Origin: JBJHBP01 sp050485645
Lineage (GTDB): Bacteria; Pseudomonadota; Gammaproteobacteria; Steroidobacterales; Rariloculaceae
Assembly: GCA_050485645.1 (NCBI GenBank)
Contig: JBJHBT010000002.1
Coordinates: forward strand, 160,854-224,853
Reading direction: 5' to 3'
DNA length: 64,000 nt
A model generated the notes under the pieces. The model was given only the letters and a program-made list of their open reading frames with translations. It did not search any database and was not told the origin of the DNA. A program made the position numbers and the translations under genes. This document shows positions 55,092 through 62,066 of this stretch, piece after piece (positions within the stretch are counted from its first letter, which is position 1; each line of letters starts with the position of its first letter).

Positions 55092-56036
55092 ATGTATTGG
55101 CGTCCGATTCGCGAAGCAGACCTCTCGACTTGCCTTGAAATCCAACCGGCCTGTATCGGCGACGCACTCACCGGCCGGGACGGGGCACTGCGCGTCTGGC
55201 GGGATCTGCTCCATCATCCGGCCTTCCAGGGCAGCGTCTACGAAACCGAAACGCCCATTGGCGGACACACGATCGTGGGTTGCGGCATGGGTGTGTTCGT
55301 CGACCGGACATTCGCGGACCGCGAACTTGCGAACCCGCTGCCGGGGTTGAATTCGCGCATTGTCCAAAGCGTCGCATCCCGCCACTCCGTGGTCCTCGAC
55401 CGCCATGCAATCGCATCGGGCAACGCGGGCGCCGGACTCGATTTCGTCAATCTCTATGGAACCTGGCGCGATGGCATCCTCGATGCCGACCAACTTGTCG
55501 AAGTGCAAACCCTGCTCGGGGTGAGCTTTCTCGACAGCCTCGCCGGATACCGCTTCAACAGGGTCGTCAAGGAAGCGGCCGGCCAGCCGGGCATCGCTCT
55601 GGCGCATGCAACCGGATCCTACCGTCTGGTGGCGGAGTTCCCGGAGCATGGCAGCGCGTTGTTCGTCGCCTCTCCGGACAGTGCCCGCGCCGCACCGTTC
55701 TCGGTAGCGGCGCGCGTGTATCGTTACCAGCCACCGGTGCTGCGCCTGCGGCAGGCGGAACAGACACTGCTCACGGCGGCGCTCAATGGCAACACGGATG
55801 CCGCACTCGGTACGCAACTGGGCATCAGCGTTGAGGCCGTCAAGAAACGCTGGATGTCGATATTCGCGAGAGTCGAGCAGTTCAAACCCGAGATCCTGAT
55901 CGACAACGATGTCCATGCCGGCATCAACCCCGACAACACCCATCGCGGCCCCCAGAAACGACACCGCGTCGTGGCCTATGTACGCATGCATCCGGAAGAA
56001 CTGCGGCCATATGCCTGGCAGGCGGCGGAGCGATAG
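55092..56036 (+). CDS. GNAT-like domain fused to C-terminal LuxR-type helix-turn-helix
   Basis: This 314-residue protein starts like a GNAT acetyltransferase (MYWRPIREADLSTCLEI). Near 220-265 it carries a LuxR-type HTH: RLRQAEQTLLTAALNGNTD, then AALGTQLGISVEAVKKRW. GNAT catalytic motifs are not clear, so the N-terminal domain may only bind a ligand. It could be a transcription regulator of unknown target. GGAG lies about 12 nt before ATG 55092. It may be cotranscribed with the membrane protein upstream. Confidence 0.6.
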   Translation: MYWRPIREADLSTCLEIQPACIGDALTGRDGALRVWRDLLHHPAFQGSVYETETPIGGHTIVGCGMGVFVDRTFADRELANPLPGLNSRIVQSVASRHSVVLDRHAIASGNAGAGLDFVNLYGTWRDGILDADQLVEVQTLLGVSFLDSLAGYRFNRVVKEAAGQPGIALAHATGSYRLVAEFPEHGSALFVASPDSARAAPFSVAARVYRYQPPVLRLRQAEQTLLTAALNGNTDAALGTQLGISVEAVKKRWMSIFARVEQFKPEILIDNDVHAGINPDNTHRGPQKRHRVVAYVRMHPEELRPYAWQAAER

Positions 56037-56062
56037 GCGCATCTCAGCCGGTCGGCCGGCCC

Positions 56063-56080
56063 GTCAGTCAGTCAGTCAGT
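56063..56080. repeat. GTCA tetranucleotide repeat
   Basis: Four and a half perfect GTCA units lie just downstream of the LuxR-HTH gene and about 60 bp from the group II intron 3' end. Confidence 0.9.
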
Positions 56081-56207
56081 CGAACCTGAACGGACTTGCA
56101 CGAATTCCGGGGCGATGATTCCGCGGAATCGTTCTGGATCGGGTAGCCGGGGCGGTCGCCCGCCCCAGCTCCCACACCACCGCACGTACGGTTCCGTATG
56201 CGGCGGT

Positions 56208-57608
56208 TCAGACAGAGCGCGCAAGTCGACGGTACTCATCAAGGAAGCTCACGAGCCCCTGACGGCGGAAGAACCGAGCGGGCAAGGCTGAGTGCATATG
56301 ACCCGCACCCACGTTCCACCACGGGCCGCGACCATTGAAGGCCGACACACAAGCGCGAGCTTCGTCCAGCCCCAGCTGACGCAGCTTCCGAGCCCGTGTA
56401 CGCGGACGCTTCCACTGCCGCCAGAGCAATGCGCGCAGCTTGCGCCGCAGCCAGCCATCCAGCTCCTCGAAGTAGCCTTTCACCTCACTCAGTCGGAAGT
56501 ACGCCACCCAGCCCCGGATGACCGGGACGAGGGCGGCGATGACGCGGCGCAGCGAGCGTCCGCGCCCCTGACGGAAGATCGCCCGGAGCTTGGCCTTCAG
56601 TCGCTTCAGCGATTCGGGCGCCGCTTTCAGCCGGGCTTCCTTGTGTATCGTGAAGCTATAGCCGAGGAACTTGCGCTCCCACGGCCTTGCCACCGCACTC
56701 TTGTCACGATTGATCTTCAGCCGCAGGCGTTTCTCGATGAAGCGCTCCAGCGACGCCAGCACCCGCTCGCCCGCCGCCTTCGACTTCACGTATACGTTAC
56801 AGTCGTCGGCGTAGCGCACGAAGCGGTGACCGCGCCGCTCCAGCTCCCGGTCCAGCTCATCGAGCAGGATGTTCGAGAGCAGCGGCGACAGCGGCCCGCC
56901 TTGTGGTGTGCCCTCGGAGCGAGGGCTCACCACTGCGCCGTCCATCATCCCCGCCTGCAGGTAGCGGCGGATCAGATGGAGTACCCGCTTATCCTTCACC
57001 CGCCTGGCCACGCGAGCCATCAGCACGTCGTGGTTTACGCGGTCGAAGAACTTCTCAAGGTCCAGGTCCACCACCCATCGATGACCCGACCGCACGTGCG
57101 CTCGGGCGGTCAGCACCGCCTGATGAGCGCTGCGCCCCGGACGGTAACCGAAGCTGCCCTCCGAGAATGTCGGATCAAAGATCGGCTGCAGGACCTGCAG
57201 CAGAGCCTGCTGGATCAACCGATCCAAGACCGTCGGGATACCCAGCATCCGTTCGCCGCCGCCGGGCTTCGGGATCATCACCCGACGCACCGGTTGCGGC
57301 CGGTAACGGCCACTGAGCAACTCCTCCCGATGTCGCGGCCAGTGCTCGCGGCAGTAGTCCAGCAGTGCGTCGACCGTCAGGCCGTCGACTCCCGGTGCAC
57401 CACCGTTACGCACCACCCGCTGATGCGCCGCCATCACGTTCGCTCGGCGCAATACCTCCTCCATGAGGCCCGTCGACCCGTCACCGGAGTCTCCGGCTCG
57501 TGCCGGACACACTTGTCGCGCAGACGCTTTACCCTCGGCGGTTCCGCCGCCTGCTCTCGAGCGTCGCTCGGGCATCTCAGCCCGTTGATCTGCCACTTCA
57601 CGTGTCAT
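56208..57608 (-). CDS. Group II intron reverse transcriptase/maturase
   Basis: This protein of about 466 residues shows RT blocks in order: GAPGVDGLTVD, VMIPKPGGGERMLGIPTVLDR, FGYRPGRSAHQAV, VVDLDLEKFFDRVNHD, GTPQGGPLSPLLSNI, the catalytic RFVRYADDCNVYV and RKFLGYSF. A maturase thumb/X region follows, with the ending GPWWNVGAGHMHSALPARFF. No HNH endonuclease domain follows, consistent with introns that insert at terminators or replication forks. Start taken at ATG 57608; GTG 57662 is upstream. All catalytic residues are intact, so the protein could act in trans even though its own intron is interrupted. Confidence 0.93.
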   Translation of the reverse strand: MTREVADQRAEMPERRSRAGGGTAEGKASARQVCPARAGDSGDGSTGLMEEVLRRANVMAAHQRVVRNGGAPGVDGLTVDALLDYCREHWPRHREELLSGRYRPQPVRRVMIPKPGGGERMLGIPTVLDRLIQQALLQVLQPIFDPTFSEGSFGYRPGRSAHQAVLTARAHVRSGHRWVVDLDLEKFFDRVNHDVLMARVARRVKDKRVLHLIRRYLQAGMMDGAVVSPRSEGTPQGGPLSPLLSNILLDELDRELERRGHRFVRYADDCNVYVKSKAAGERVLASLERFIEKRLRLKINRDKSAVARPWERKFLGYSFTIHKEARLKAAPESLKRLKAKLRAIFRQGRGRSLRRVIAALVPVIRGWVAYFRLSEVKGYFEELDGWLRRKLRALLWRQWKRPRTRARKLRQLGLDEARACVSAFNGRGPWWNVGAGHMHSALPARFFRRQGLVSFLDEYRRLARSV

Positions 57609-58027
57609 CGAACGGCCGGTTCCGGTTCGGCTCTCTCCGTTCGGCCCTTCGTCGCCTTGCACCGGCGACTACTATGGCCTCGGCTGACTTCTGCTTCCCC
57701 ATCCCCACGCCTCTCGACGTGAGTAGCCCAAGGCAGGGCAGCAGATCTCCCGGGGTAAGACGCGTGACCTTCACTCCACATACCCGCCGCATCTACGCAC
57801 ATCCGGTCCGGGTGACATCGGGCTTCGGATCTTTTGGCCTCCTCGCCCACCTGATGCTCGCCTCTATGCGGTTCCTGTTCGTCGGGCCAGAGCTTTGCTT
57901 ACAGCTTCCTTCCCACCCCGCCTCGCGACGGCGCGGTTGCTGTTCGGCTAGGGGTTCCCCCCTGTGTCAGGCTAGTTGTCGCCTCTAAATAATCGTCAAT
58001 TACTTTAGAGAGCGAGGACAATGCACC

Positions 58028-58525
58028 ATGAAACAGAGAAAGTATCCGTCCGGCTTTAAGGAGCAGGCGCTGGCGAAAGTATTCGCGCGCTCTGCTGACC
58101 AAACGATTCTGTCGATCGCTGATGATCTGAACATGAACATGGGAACCCTGCGAGGTTGGATGAAAGTCGCGATGCGAGACCAGAAGCACCCGCTGGCAAA
58201 GTCGGTTCACACGACGGAATGGACGGCGGCGCAGCGCTTGCTGGCGCTGCACGAAAGCCACGGCTTGGGCGAAGAGGCGCTTAACGCTTGGTGCCGGGAG
58301 CGCGGGCTATTCGCGCATGTCTTGACGCAGTGGCGCAGCGATTTCTGCGCCGCCGCCGGAGCTCCGCGTCCGCGCGAGGAGGCGGAGGAGCTGCGCCAAT
58401 TGCGGTTGACGAATATGCAGCTGCAGCGCGATCTGAACCGTAAAGACAAGGCGTTGGCGGAGGCCGCGGCGTTGCTGGTGCTCCAAAAAAAATATCGGGC
58501 GCTGTGGGCGGCAGAGGACGCATGA
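58028..58525 (+). CDS. IS3-family transposase OrfA
   Basis: This 165-residue DNA-binding subunit has an N-terminal helix-turn-helix (GFKEQALAKVFARSADQT, LSIADDLNMNMGTLRGWM) and a C-terminal leucine-rich coiled region (EELRQLRLTNMQLQRDLNRK). It overlaps orfB by 4 bp (ATGA). A run of eight As near its end (58485-58492) would let ribosomes slip -1 into the orfB frame and make the OrfAB transposase. It is longer than the common 90-100-residue IS3 OrfA. Confidence 0.85.
   Translation: MKQRKYPSGFKEQALAKVFARSADQTILSIADDLNMNMGTLRGWMKVAMRDQKHPLAKSVHTTEWTAAQRLLALHESHGLGEEALNAWCRERGLFAHVLTQWRSDFCAAAGAPRPREEAEELRQLRLTNMQLQRDLNRKDKALAEAAALLVLQKKYRALWAAEDA
58485..58492 (+). other. Probable programmed -1 frameshift site of the IS3 element
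   Basis: Eight consecutive As (codons CAA AAA AAA in orfA) precede the orfA stop by about 30 nt. Slipping back one base joins orfA to the open orfB frame (ATA TCG GGC and onward), the usual way IS3 elements make OrfAB. Confidence 0.65.
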
Positions 58526-59604
58526 ACACGTTACCGCAACGACGCGCGATCCAGGACCTAATCGACGAAGCCGTGCTCGGCGGGGCGCGGTTGGCGCCGG
58601 CCTGCGCGCTGCTGGGCGTCAGTGAGCGCACCTTACAGCGCTGGCAGTTGCAGGCCGAAGAGCGCCCCGACGGGCGCACGCTGCGGCACGAGGCGCCGGC
58701 GCACAAGCTCTCGGCCCTGGAGCGCGCGACGCTATTGACGGTCGCGAATTCCCCCGAATTTGGGCATCTACCGCCGAGTCAGATCGTGCCGCGACTCGCC
58801 GACCAGCAGCGCTATATCGCATCGGAATCGACTTTTTACCGTGTCCTGCGGGATGCGAACCAATTAGCGCACCGGCGAGTGGAGCGCGTGGCCCAGAAAC
58901 GTACCAAGCCGCGTGCGCTGTGCGCGACCGAGCCGAACCAGCTGTTCACCTGGGACATTAGCTACCTGCCCACCACGGTTCATGGCCTGTATTTTTACCT
59001 CTACCTGTTTCTCGACGTGTTCAGCCGCAAAATCGTCGCCTGGCAGGTCTACGCCGAGGAAAGCAGCGCTCATGCCAGCGAGGTGATGCGGGATCTGTGT
59101 CGGCGTGAGCAGATCGTGCCGGGCCAACTCGTTTTGCACTCCGACAACGGCGGCTCGATGAAGGGCGCCACGATGTTGGCGACGTTGCGAGCGCTCGGCG
59201 TCATGGCGTCATTGAGCCGCCCCGCCGTCAGCAATGACAATCCGTACTCCGAATCAGTGTTCAAGACGCTCAAATATCGGCCGGAGTATCCGCTCGACCC
59301 GTTTGTCGATCTCGCGGCCGCCCGAGCCTGGGCCACGACGTTGGTGCGGTGGTACAACCACGAGCATCGGCACAGCGCGATCCGCTTCGTCACCCCTGCC
59401 CAGCGCCATGCCAATCTTGACGAGGCCATCTTGACGCGACGGAGCTCAGTCTACGCAATTGCTCGAGCGCAAAATCCACTACGCTGGAAGGGCGCAACCC
59501 GGAACTGGCGGCGCGTCGATGTCGTGCATCTGAATCCCGACCAAGTTGATGCCCAAGGAGAACTCAAAACCGAACAGATCATGAATCCGAAGAAGGCCGC
59601 TTAG
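58522..59604 (+). CDS. IS3-family transposase OrfB (DDE integrase domain)
   Basis: This 360-residue catalytic subunit has an HTH-like N-terminus (LGVSERTLQRWQLQAEE) followed by the DDE retroviral-integrase core. The first Asp is in FTWDISYLPTT, the second in VLHSDNGGSMKG and the Glu in NPYSESVFKTLKYRPEYP. The tail contains RHSAIRFVTPAQRH. All three catalytic acids are present, so the enzyme is probably functional. ATG 58522 overlaps the orfA stop; expression as an OrfAB fusion is likely. Confidence 0.93.
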   Translation: MNTLPQRRAIQDLIDEAVLGGARLAPACALLGVSERTLQRWQLQAEERPDGRTLRHEAPAHKLSALERATLLTVANSPEFGHLPPSQIVPRLADQQRYIASESTFYRVLRDANQLAHRRVERVAQKRTKPRALCATEPNQLFTWDISYLPTTVHGLYFYLYLFLDVFSRKIVAWQVYAEESSAHASEVMRDLCRREQIVPGQLVLHSDNGGSMKGATMLATLRALGVMASLSRPAVSNDNPYSESVFKTLKYRPEYPLDPFVDLAAARAWATTLVRWYNHEHRHSAIRFVTPAQRHANLDEAILTRRSSVYAIARAQNPLRWKGATRNWRRVDVVHLNPDQVDAQGELKTEQIMNPKKAA

Positions 59605-59760
59605 AAAACCCATTTATGCGACAACTAGCTTGACAACGTCCGGTTCCTGTCACCGGGTCCCCCAGAGGACTCTCACCTCCAAATCACTTCCCGGCTCGCT
59701 TTCGCTTACCGGTTGTCCAGCGCCGTTCATGGCGCTGCGCGCCATGCCCGGCGCACCAAG

Positions 59761-59793
59761 AAAAAGGTGGTCGGTGCATCCGCACCGACCACC
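59761..59793 (-). terminator. Rho-independent terminator of the DUF6152 gene; intron target
   Basis: A perfect 12-bp stem (GGTGGTCGGTGC with its complement) has a 4-nt loop and is followed on the minus strand by TTTTTCTTG. It ends the DUF6152 transcript at 59835. The group II intron is inserted immediately after this T-tract. Confidence 0.88.
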
Positions 59794-59804
59794 CGGATCG
59801 ATCA

Positions 59805-59819
59805 GTCAATCAATCAATC
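59805..59819. repeat. TCAA tetranucleotide repeat
   Basis: About three and a half TCAA units lie between the DUF6152 stop and its terminator. A similar GTCA run lies on the far side of the mobile block. Confidence 0.8.
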
Positions 59820-59834
59820 GCGGAATACCCAGCT

Positions 59835-60278
59835 TCAGCGGCTGCCGCGATCGGCCTCCCGTGCACGCTCTTCATACGGCGCCCCGGTGCCCGAAGATCC
59901 GACGAACAGTTCGGTGCCATCCTGGAAAACGATGTCGCTGGCATTGGCGCGCAACGAACCGTCCTTGGCCTGAAAGCCCCTGACGGTTATCACCGTGTTG
60001 GCCGGCAGCGTGTCACGGGTCCAGCCGCGTCGTATCAACGCGCTCGGCGCACCGCCTTCCACCTTCCACTGCTCGACGGTGCCATCGTCCTTCTCCACAC
60101 TGACGTGGATCCACGAGTGCGGGTTCACCCACTCAAAGCGCGTAACAATGCCGTCCAGTTGGACCGGCGCTTCCTGATCGAACTCCGCGGCGAACGAGTG
60201 ATGCGCAATCACCTGCCCCGTCGCCACCACGCCCAGCATCGCGGCGCCTGCAACTATCCCGAGTGTCTTGATGCGCAT
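59835..60278 (-). CDS. Exported DUF6152-family protein (solo copy)
   Basis: This 147-residue protein has a signal peptide (MRIKTLGIVAGAAMLGVVAT, cleavage near QVIA), then HHSFAAEFDQEAPVQLDG. The usual VTRFEWVNPHSWIHVSV, GGAPSALIRRGWTRDTL and GFQAKDGSLRANAS segments follow, so it is the most typical DUF6152 copy in the window. ATG 60278 has AAGGAG 9 nt upstream. No partner-domain gene adjoins. A strong terminator follows 40 bp downstream. An AT-richer region upstream (60300-60430) likely holds the promoter. Confidence 0.88.
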   Translation of the reverse strand: MRIKTLGIVAGAAMLGVVATGQVIAHHSFAAEFDQEAPVQLDGIVTRFEWVNPHSWIHVSVEKDDGTVEQWKVEGGAPSALIRRGWTRDTLPANTVITVRGFQAKDGSLRANASDIVFQDGTELFVGSSGTGAPYEERAREADRGSR

Positions 60279-60593
60279 GTCAATTGCTCCTTCATGAGCT
60301 GAAAATTACTGAACCATGTCAGCCAACCTGTCAGGTATGGCTCTTGTCGTAATTTGACCAGCTGGAGAAGAACCGGTTCAGGAAATTTCGTTGTTTAACA
60401 AGCAGGAAACATCTGCATATTCAGCGCCTTGGCAAGCCTTAAGGAAACTTCAGCCCAAACGCTCACCAGCCGCGAGCGATACCGCTGCCGGGGGCATACC
60501 CGGCGGTGAACCTTGATTCCTTACGGACTGCCAATCCCGACCATCCCGGCCATCCCGGCCATCCCGGCCAGATCAGCGCATTGCACCCGACAG
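60279..60593. other. Intergenic region with AT-rich promoter zone
   Basis: This region of about 315 bp has no gene. The 60300-60430 part is clearly lower in GC and probably carries the promoter for the DUF6152 gene on the minus strand. The part nearest the ferritin-like gene holds a short tandem repeat. Confidence 0.4.
60541..60570. repeat. Three tandem 9-bp repeats (CCATCCCGG)
   Basis: Three perfect CCATCCCGG units, preceded by a degenerate fourth, lie just downstream of the ferritin-like gene. Confidence 0.9.
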
Positions 60594-61787
60594 TCACGAT
60601 CGCAGCGCGGCCAACAACTGGCCATAGATCTCCAGCGAGAAGTCGGCGGGAAGCAGGTGCTCGATCGATCGAGCGTAATCGCGAGTCTCTTCCAGCATCA
60701 GGCGGGTAATTCGTTGTGCCGATTCCGAGTTGAGTCCGGGTTTGAAGCCCATGCTGAGCGGATCGAACGGAACCGCGGCACCTCGTGCCGGCAATTGCCG
60801 CGCGATTGACCAAACGGGTCCCATCATGATGGTCAGCGAAAAGGCGAGCTCGAGAGGGGACTTGCGCCGATAGCTCGCATCCAGGAGTGACAACATGACC
60901 CAGTAGTTCAGATTGCCCAGCCAGGCGAGGGCTCTCAGGTCCGGATCCTCGATGCTGTTCGGGTGTCCCTGATAAGCGGTCGGATTCGAGGGCACCTGGT
61001 AGCACGGATGGCGTGCATCGTCGGCGGAAAGGTTCCAGACATCGGGGACGTCCCTGAGCAGTGGGTGGCTGCCCTCGTAGAGGGATCGAAAGAACTCGAA
61101 GTGACCGACCTCTCCCTCATCCTTGATACGTTCGAGATCTTCAAACCAGGCGTCGAAATCGATATGAACAACGCCGGCCTCCTTGACTTCACCCAGCGTG
61201 GCAATAACGGCATCGTACAGGGGCCCGACATGATTCGGAGCGATCCTGTCGCCCAGGGTAGTCTGCAACCGGCCGAGAAGTCGAGGCGACCCGTTGCCGG
61301 TCTCGCTTGCAGTCTGCAAGGCGTCCGGCGGCGCTTCGCAGTACGTGTATTTGGCCAGGCTGACCTCGCCCAGCGGCTCAAGTTCGAACGCGAACGGATA
61401 GATGTCGTGCTCGTAGGGGAAGTCCTGGCGCGTAAGTACCGGCGCGGCATCCAACTCCACGAGCAGCCGATTCACCGCTCCGAGGTGCTGCATCTCCTCG
61501 ATGACGACACCCATGAGCGAACTCGAATTCGGCTGCGGGCCACCGACGAGCTCCGCATACGCGGGCTTGAGTGAAAACGCACCGTAGAGGTACTGGATCA
61601 TCAGGTCGTGTTCTATCTCGGCGGCCTCCCGAAGCAGCCGGAGGAGTTCGAGATACGGATCGGAAAAGCCCCGGTATATCGAAGTGTTCGCGTGTCTCCC
61701 GGCGAAGGCTCTGCATGGCCCCGCAGCGAATCCGAGCATGGCGAATTTACCCAGCAGCGCGCGGCGCGACATGCCGTTTCCTGTCAT
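60594..61787 (-). CDS. Tat-exported ferritin-like protein (VioB/iminophenylpyruvate-synthase-like domain)
   Basis: This 397-residue protein has a twin-arginine signal (MSRRALLGKFAMLGFAAG) and then a ferritin-like four-helix domain. Metal-ligand pairs lie in REAAEIEHDLMIQYLYGAF (Glu57, His60) and VIEEMQHLGAVNRLL (Glu98, His101). Later segments GEVGHFEFF and LEETRDYARSIEHLLPADF are typical of the VioB-like ferritin group. It is likely a periplasmic di-metal protein; the reaction is unknown. ATG 61787 has AGAGGG 7 nt upstream. The frame stays open upstream into membrane-fusion-protein-like sequence, which is unrelated. Confidence 0.75.
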   Translation of the reverse strand: MTGNGMSRRALLGKFAMLGFAAGPCRAFAGRHANTSIYRGFSDPYLELLRLLREAAEIEHDLMIQYLYGAFSLKPAYAELVGGPQPNSSSLMGVVIEEMQHLGAVNRLLVELDAAPVLTRQDFPYEHDIYPFAFELEPLGEVSLAKYTYCEAPPDALQTASETGNGSPRLLGRLQTTLGDRIAPNHVGPLYDAVIATLGEVKEAGVVHIDFDAWFEDLERIKDEGEVGHFEFFRSLYEGSHPLLRDVPDVWNLSADDARHPCYQVPSNPTAYQGHPNSIEDPDLRALAWLGNLNYWVMLSLLDASYRRKSPLELAFSLTIMMGPVWSIARQLPARGAAVPFDPLSMGFKPGLNSESAQRITRLMLEETRDYARSIEHLLPADFSLEIYGQLLAALRS

Positions 61788-61887
61788 GTGACGTCCCTCT
61801 ACCGAAAAGATTTTGGCTGCATCGTGCTTGAGTTCCCGCGAAAAAGCCACCCGCAGACCGTCACCAGGCCGGATGCAGGACGGGGGA

Positions 61888-62060
61888 CGGTATCCCGACA
61901 CAGCCCCAACGCCTGACGCACTGACGATCGCCTCGATCGGACCGCGCTCGACGGTCGCGATCCGCGGCGACGCGCGGTCGGGTGACGGGCGCAGGTAGTG
62001 CTGGCCGCTCCAGCCGAGCGCGTCGAGCAGGGCCGTGAAACGAGAAGCGGTGGATTGCAG
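61888..62060 (-). pseudogene. Membrane-fusion (HlyD/MacA-like) protein remnant
   Basis: Directly after the permease stop, in the same frame and without any start codon, the sequence reads FTALLDALGW, then RIATVERGPIEAIVSASGVG. The VERGPIEAIVSASG part is the conserved first strand of periplasmic adaptor proteins that partner MacB-type permeases. Similarity ends after about 55 codons and the frame runs into the ferritin-like gene. It is best explained as a decayed adaptor gene once cotranscribed with the permease. Confidence 0.4.
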
Positions 62061-62066
62061 GGAAGG

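Larger units (their letters stand above)
57976..59624 (+). mobile_element. IS3-family insertion sequence
   Basis: This element of about 1.65 kb has two overlapping transposase frames and terminal inverted repeats. The left end begins TTGTCGCCTCTAAAT and the right end, read inward, TTGTCGCATAAAT. CTAG occurs at both junctions (57972-57975 and 59625-59628) and is a likely 4-bp target duplication, although it is a palindrome, so the exact edges could shift by one or two bases. It lies inside domain I of the group II intron, which resumes on both sides. The element looks complete. Confidence 0.85.
56138..59756 (-). mobile_element. Group II intron, split by an IS3 element
   Basis: On the minus strand the intron begins GTGCG at 59756, the group II 5' consensus. 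It continues through a typical ribozyme 5' domain (for example ACAACCGGTAAGCGAAAGCG, then GGAGGTGAGAGTCC). After the IS it resumes with CCTGACACAGGG and TAGCCGAACAGCAACCGCG. It encodes a maturase, has a domain V hairpin at about 56176-56208 and ends CTACCCGAT at 56138. Without the IS and its duplication it is about 1.97 kb, normal for an ORF-bearing group II intron. The 5' splice site lies 9 nt after a terminator stem, as known for class IIC introns. The IS in domain I should block splicing. Confidence 0.8.

Noticed and set aside
56117..56130. 14-bp perfect palindrome GATTCCGCGGAATC considered as an operator or attachment site
   Set aside because: It lies outside the intron end by a few bases and has no matching partner; a chance palindrome or weak terminator stem is enough explanation.
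61788..61901. Upstream extension of the ferritin-like protein
   Set aside because: A Tat signal starts at 61787 with a good ribosome site; upstream residues belong to an adaptor-like remnant.
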